Notes under the pieces: model-generated
The model's input: only the letters and a program-made list of their open reading frames with translations
Told to the model about the DNA's origin: nothing
Databases searched by the model: none
Assembly: GCA_015956445.1 (NCBI GenBank)
Contig: WIUZ02000018.1
Location: forward strand, 682,001 to 746,000
DNA from: Thelephora terrestris
Lineage: Eukaryota > Basidiomycota > Agaricomycetes > Thelephorales > Thelephoraceae
Length of the DNA: 64,000 nt
Direction of reading: 5' to 3'
Shown here: positions 59,785 to 64,000 of the stretch, one piece after another
Position numbering within the stretch: position 1 is the stretch's first letter
Layout: every line of letters starts with the position of its first letter
Program-made: the position numbers and the translations under genes

Positions 59785-62700
59785 GAAGTGTGATCACCTG
59801 GCAAAAGTCGTGGACCAGTGGTGGCCGTTCGGGACGAATTACACCCGTATTGGAGTGCTTTACGTCACGCTTGTTCAATCGCCAGTCAGAGAAGGCAAAC
59901 AGGTCTATAGGGTGTACCGTCCCATGCCCCACAAGAGACTAGGGAAGTACAAGAGCCGTTATTCGTCCAGGACGCCAGCGTTCCTTCTGTGGGAACAGTC
60001 AGTACACAATCGTGCGGAATCTTTCCTCGGCAAGATCGGCCCCGGGAGATGCCGATCACATCAAATGCACAGACCTCTCCGCTTTCCCTCGAGGACCTAC
60101 TTGCCGCTCTTTCTGGGGACCTGTCGCCGTAACTTTGGAGCGACACGCCCGAAGTGGAAGGAATTACTCTCGCCACTGTGATCTTCATCCTGGTCTACAA
60201 ATCGCACGATTCCTCAACGGGCAGTGGGCAAAATCTTCGGCCTATGTATCTCCCTCCGCCGGTGAAAAATTCCCGTTGCACCCACCAGGGTCTTGTGGGT
60301 TCCCTCGGTCACCCCGCGATCCTTCTATCACCCTGAACGCCTAACTGTCCCAACCCCACCTGGGGCCTCGATTGTAATTGGTTTACGAGATGGGGTGACC
60401 GCTCTTATCAATACCTCACTTTAGCTCTCATACGCGGAACTTTAGCACGGAGATTAAAAAAGTTTCAATGGGTTCCGGGGTGTTTATGAGTTGGAAAAGC
60501 TTACTTGCGTATGAAACGCCGAGGGGGTGTGGCTCTGTAACCGTCGCACGGTGGCATTCCGACCGGAGGCCCTTCCCAGGTGACCTGACATTTCACGACT
60601 GTCAGCTAGGAAACTTCTGCCTTCACGCTGCAGCGCTTACATCGGAATTGCAGTTACGTTGTCAGCGTCCACACAAGCGTCTCGAACCCTGACACACTTG
60701 ATGCTCGGTGAATCCCGTCTTTCCCCCATCAGTGGCGTACCAACCGGTTAGGGGCCCGCCAACGTCGTTTGCTTGTTGCGACAACGACTCAACTCCGGTG
60801 CGATATTTGGACACCTCGTTTTCATCGACAACAAGGCTCAATCTCGCGGGTGTATCGCAAGCTTTGGCGTTCGCATGGTTGTCTACCTGGAATAACCTTT
60901 GTCTTCGTCCCCGAAGCCGGTTGATGTAGGCGTATGGAGGGTTTCCGGTGCGAGAAACCCCGGGATTCCTGCGCGAGGTGCGATCTTGTGCGGTGTTAAC
61001 CGGGGTCCTCCTGGACGACACCAGGCAAGGTTAACGTACCGCTTTGCACGAGGAAGGGGGCGCGTCTCCGTTATCTCGCCGTGAGCCTGATATGAAAGTC
61101 AAATTCGAAAATGGTTCTAACCGGTTCTGGTTCTTTCCCCAGCGGCTCTCGTGTATCCCTCCTTTCACCGCCTTTATCCTCCTTCGGGGCCTGTACTAGG
61201 AATCGCACCGGGACACGAGGTACAGTACATAGATCCCGGCCGTCTGCGCTATGCACTCCAGCTGATGATAGGTTCCCACACACAGCGCTCGAGACGACCG
61301 ATTGGAACGTCTGTGCCCGGTTGGGATCCCGGCTGTCGGAGCGTGAATGGGCCACTCCGCTACTAATATCGCGGAGTATCGGAGCTCGTGACCCTGTAGT
61401 CCCGCCGCGCCGAGCGTGCGGGCTGTGACAGAACGTATTTAGTCGAACAATTACAGCCAATAGATAACACCGTATTGGGGGCGATACACTAGTGTCCCTC
61501 GATCGTTCGTCCATCGTTTTTCATTGGACAGTCCCAATCCGGGAGATCATCCGGACGCATAGTGACCTTCGACCACGAGTGCGGTCACGGATGCAAGCGT
61601 GTGCTAGTGAAAAGCCTCCGCGGCCCAGACCCAGGGTCTATGGGGAGTAAATTGGGAAGATTAGATGAGTCAGGACGACGGTCTTTTTACCTAAGTTACA
61701 AACTTGGACTCGTCTCAGACTCAAGTAGGAAGAGCGTGGCGGAGGGGGGGCCGCTCTCGCACGAGGGACAGATCGGTGATCATCTGACTGAATTGGCGAG
61801 ACCAGGTGAATGGCCCCAAGGACGATAAACGACGTCTGCGCCGTTATGTACAAACTTTTTTATTTCCTCGAATCTACGCGGTTGTTCAAAACCCGTCGAA
61901 TTAGCTTCGTTCAGATTCGATCGTGAGCGGGTGACCCCCCATTCAAACGCACTGTGGGATTATATTCCTTTTTCCACCTCACATTATAGGCGATGCACAA
62001 TATAAATTAGAGGTGGAATGGAAGATGAAGCATTTATCGTTTGAGTTGACATACGCCCACGACGTCCATGCACTTTGGCCTCGAATATGCGATGGAACGT
62101 CCAGAGTCGTCGTTTGCTGACCTCCATTCGAACGATTGGAGCCCCGTGGGCTGCGGTGGTTGGGGTATTTGTGTGGAGGGTTCTCGCGCCGCATGTGGGT
62201 CAGGCGCACTTCCACCACCCCAGCAACAAGGATTACGCCTATGCCCAAAGAAGGGAACGGTCGTCAGCTGGCTGCTGACCAGGAGTTGATGGCGAACTTA
62301 CATGAGGTCCTTTACGGACCTAGGAAATATCGTGTCAAAGAGACGGGCAAATACCGCGAATGCGACTGTGATGGGACATCGCACGTCTATCGTGGGCCGA
62401 AGTTGCCAGTGGATGGGTCAACGCATGGCATCAAGAAAAGATTTGAGGGTCTGCATGCCGTACGAACGATTACCAATGACCGGGATCAAATTAAGAAAGC
62501 GTTGGGCCATCGCACCCACGATACTGCTCACAGGCGGATACAGAGTTGTGGCCGAAGGAGTGTCTCGCACACGCGAGGCCCTCCTTTCCGGGGTGACCAG
62601 CGACAGGGAAAACTCAAGTGCCCTGAACTGAAACCTAAAATCATGCGAAAGGCGTTCAAGACGTAAGAAGAGACCGGTTGATCAGAAGGTGAGATGTCAA

Positions 62701-64000
62701 AAATTGCCTCCGTTCGCTGGGAAGTGTCAGCAGCTTCCGGCTGTACGGCTCCCTGATTGCTCTCAAGCGAGCGACGTCGCAGAGAGGGTCTCCAGCACCG
62801 TTGCCTCCAGAAGAGGCGCGGGATACACGAGTAGATCTGCGCATGAAACGAAGAGCCATTTGGGCCATTTGAGGATGGCAGCGTGGCCATCTGCGTTGGA
62901 GTCATCGGGTTTCGGAAATAAGGATCAAGGGGGCGCAAAATCGCGGGGCGAGAAGGACGAACGTAAGTGGACCCGGTAGTTTTACGGCAAGAGCCCAGAA
63001 GTGATGGAAGAAATCGTTATGGGCGTCCTGAACCAGGATAGTGGGAGCGAAACAAGCAACACCCTTAACGGAAAGTTACGAAATTCGTCCCGTCGCGGTT
63101 TCGGAATCTCGGATATCTCCTTCGCCCTCCATTGGACGTTGCCCTCACCCTCGCCTTCCTCGACTTGCCCGTCCGCGATGATTGCGGCTCTAACCGGTGC
63201 TTTGGCCTGCCTTCTTCTGGTACCGGTCTCTTTCCTCGTATCTCTTACGCCCCGGCTGCGGTGTGGGAACTCCTGGAAACGGTAGCCACAGTTTCTCCAA
63301 ACCCCGTGGCTATCGTCGGATTTGTGCTGCGGGCCGACACCATCAGGAACGGTTTGGCGCCGTCGGTTTCTCTCGGTTTCGGAGCTTTCCATGATTTAGG
63401 ACGTAATACGCCCGTCCATGTCCCAGGGGGCAAGGACCACGATCTGGCTCCTGGTACATGCCCACCCTCGCCACGAAAGCGAAAGGCGACTAGATCGTTT
63501 CCTAGGATCCCTCTAATCTCTAGCGCGTCTCGTCGTATCAAAGAACCCTGCGCCCGAGTTGCCAAACTTGTGCAACGATAGCACCACCGGGAACACCCTG
63601 ATATCCCAAAATCGACCGTTATCCCTCGGCCTCAGCCCCTCGCTCTACTCCCACCGTCCTCCTCGGTAGATCTCGTGGCCGCTCTTCTTCTGATAATGAT
63701 TTCTGATCTTCTCTCATTGTTCGCAGAGTTCGGTACAAGGCTACCATCTCTCCTGATACTCCTCACTCCGGTCAGTCCGGAAAACGCCCGCACGGGTTGC
63801 AAAAAGGAAGCAGAGCTGTTGTTATGAACCATCGTGTACGTGGCCCGCGTTTCCGGACCTTGCGGAATATCTGCGCAGACCTTGCCGGTTTCATTTTTCG
63901 AGAAGGAGGTCAGGCTCCCTCGTTCCCGTCTCTCCGTAAGAACGCGTAACCCCCCTCGTTTCAGTCGACGTTGTGTGAGATTAAACCTTTCGTACCCAAC
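59785..64000. other. right end of the window (4.2 kb), no recognised gene
   Basis: Contains the alpha-glucosidase promoter region at its left edge. The open frames at 61071-61514, 62136-62666 and 63132-63581 have Arg/Pro/Ser-rich compositions typical of chance frames. Only the small frame at 62087-62278 seems worth listing. Confidence 0.35.
62087..62278 (+). CDS. possible small mitochondrial-type membrane protein
   Basis: 63 residues from an ATG: MRWNVQSRRLLTSIRTIGAP, then a hydrophobic helix (WAAVVGVFVWRVLAP) and a polar tail (HFHHPSNKDYAYAQRRE). The basic, Arg-rich start followed by one helix resembles small inner-membrane subunits. I cannot name a family, and there may be further exons or it may be chance. 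An AT-rich stretch (cacaatataaattag) lies 80 bp upstream. Confidence 0.22.
   Translation: MRWNVQSRRLLTSIRTIGAPWAAVVGVFVWRVLAPHVGQAHFHHPSNKDYAYAQRRERSSAGC

Overview
The window looks like nuclear DNA of a basidiomycete fungus, most likely an Agaricomycete. The evidence is many short introns (about 50-90 nt, GT..AG with CTNAY-type branch sites), a complete Plavaka-type DNA transposon, a fungal NB-ARC/TPR (NLR-like) protein, F-box/LRR fragments, a DUF4246 relic, and POB3, NAP1 and ATG4 genes of fungal type. Almost all genes lie on the minus strand. I rebuilt gene models by eye from splice signals and checked that the summed exon lengths were a multiple of three wherever a full model is given.

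Layout: (1) 1-5958, a Helitron Rep/helicase gene with no visible break, running off the left edge. (2) 6-11 kb, decayed host genes: a frameshifted F-box/LRR gene and a DUF4246-family relic. (3) 11.3-20.2 kb, a compact housekeeping block: NUDT19-like Nudix hydrolase with a C-terminal AKL, the FACT subunit POB3/SSRP1, the histone chaperone NAP1 and an acetate-transporter-family (GPR1/FUN34/SatP) protein. (4) 22,070-28,482, a structurally complete Plavaka element with 32-bp terminal inverted repeats, a perfect 7-bp target duplication, a 1043-aa transposase and a 607-aa second gene of unknown function. (5) 31.2-36.2 kb, an NLR-like protein (helical N-terminus, NB-ARC, TPR) and a second acetate-transporter paralog with the same exon pattern as the first. 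(6) 39.1-46.5 kb, a zf-4CXXC_R1 (CDCA7-type) protein and a very long ATG4. (7) 50.9-59.8 kb, an SH3 + TBC protein whose TBC domain lacks the usual catalytic fingers, and a 19-exon GH31 alpha-glucosidase. (8) The last 4 kb and several 2-4 kb gaps hold nothing I can recognise.

Themes: POB3 and NAP1, two histone chaperones, lie next to each other on the same strand. The two transporter paralogs sit 15 kb apart with the transposon and the NLR gene between them. Unusual splicing (an 11-nt and an 18-nt microexon and two GC-AG introns) recurs across the window. I saw no reverse transcriptase, integrase, LTR, CRISPR, rRNA or convincing tRNA signal.
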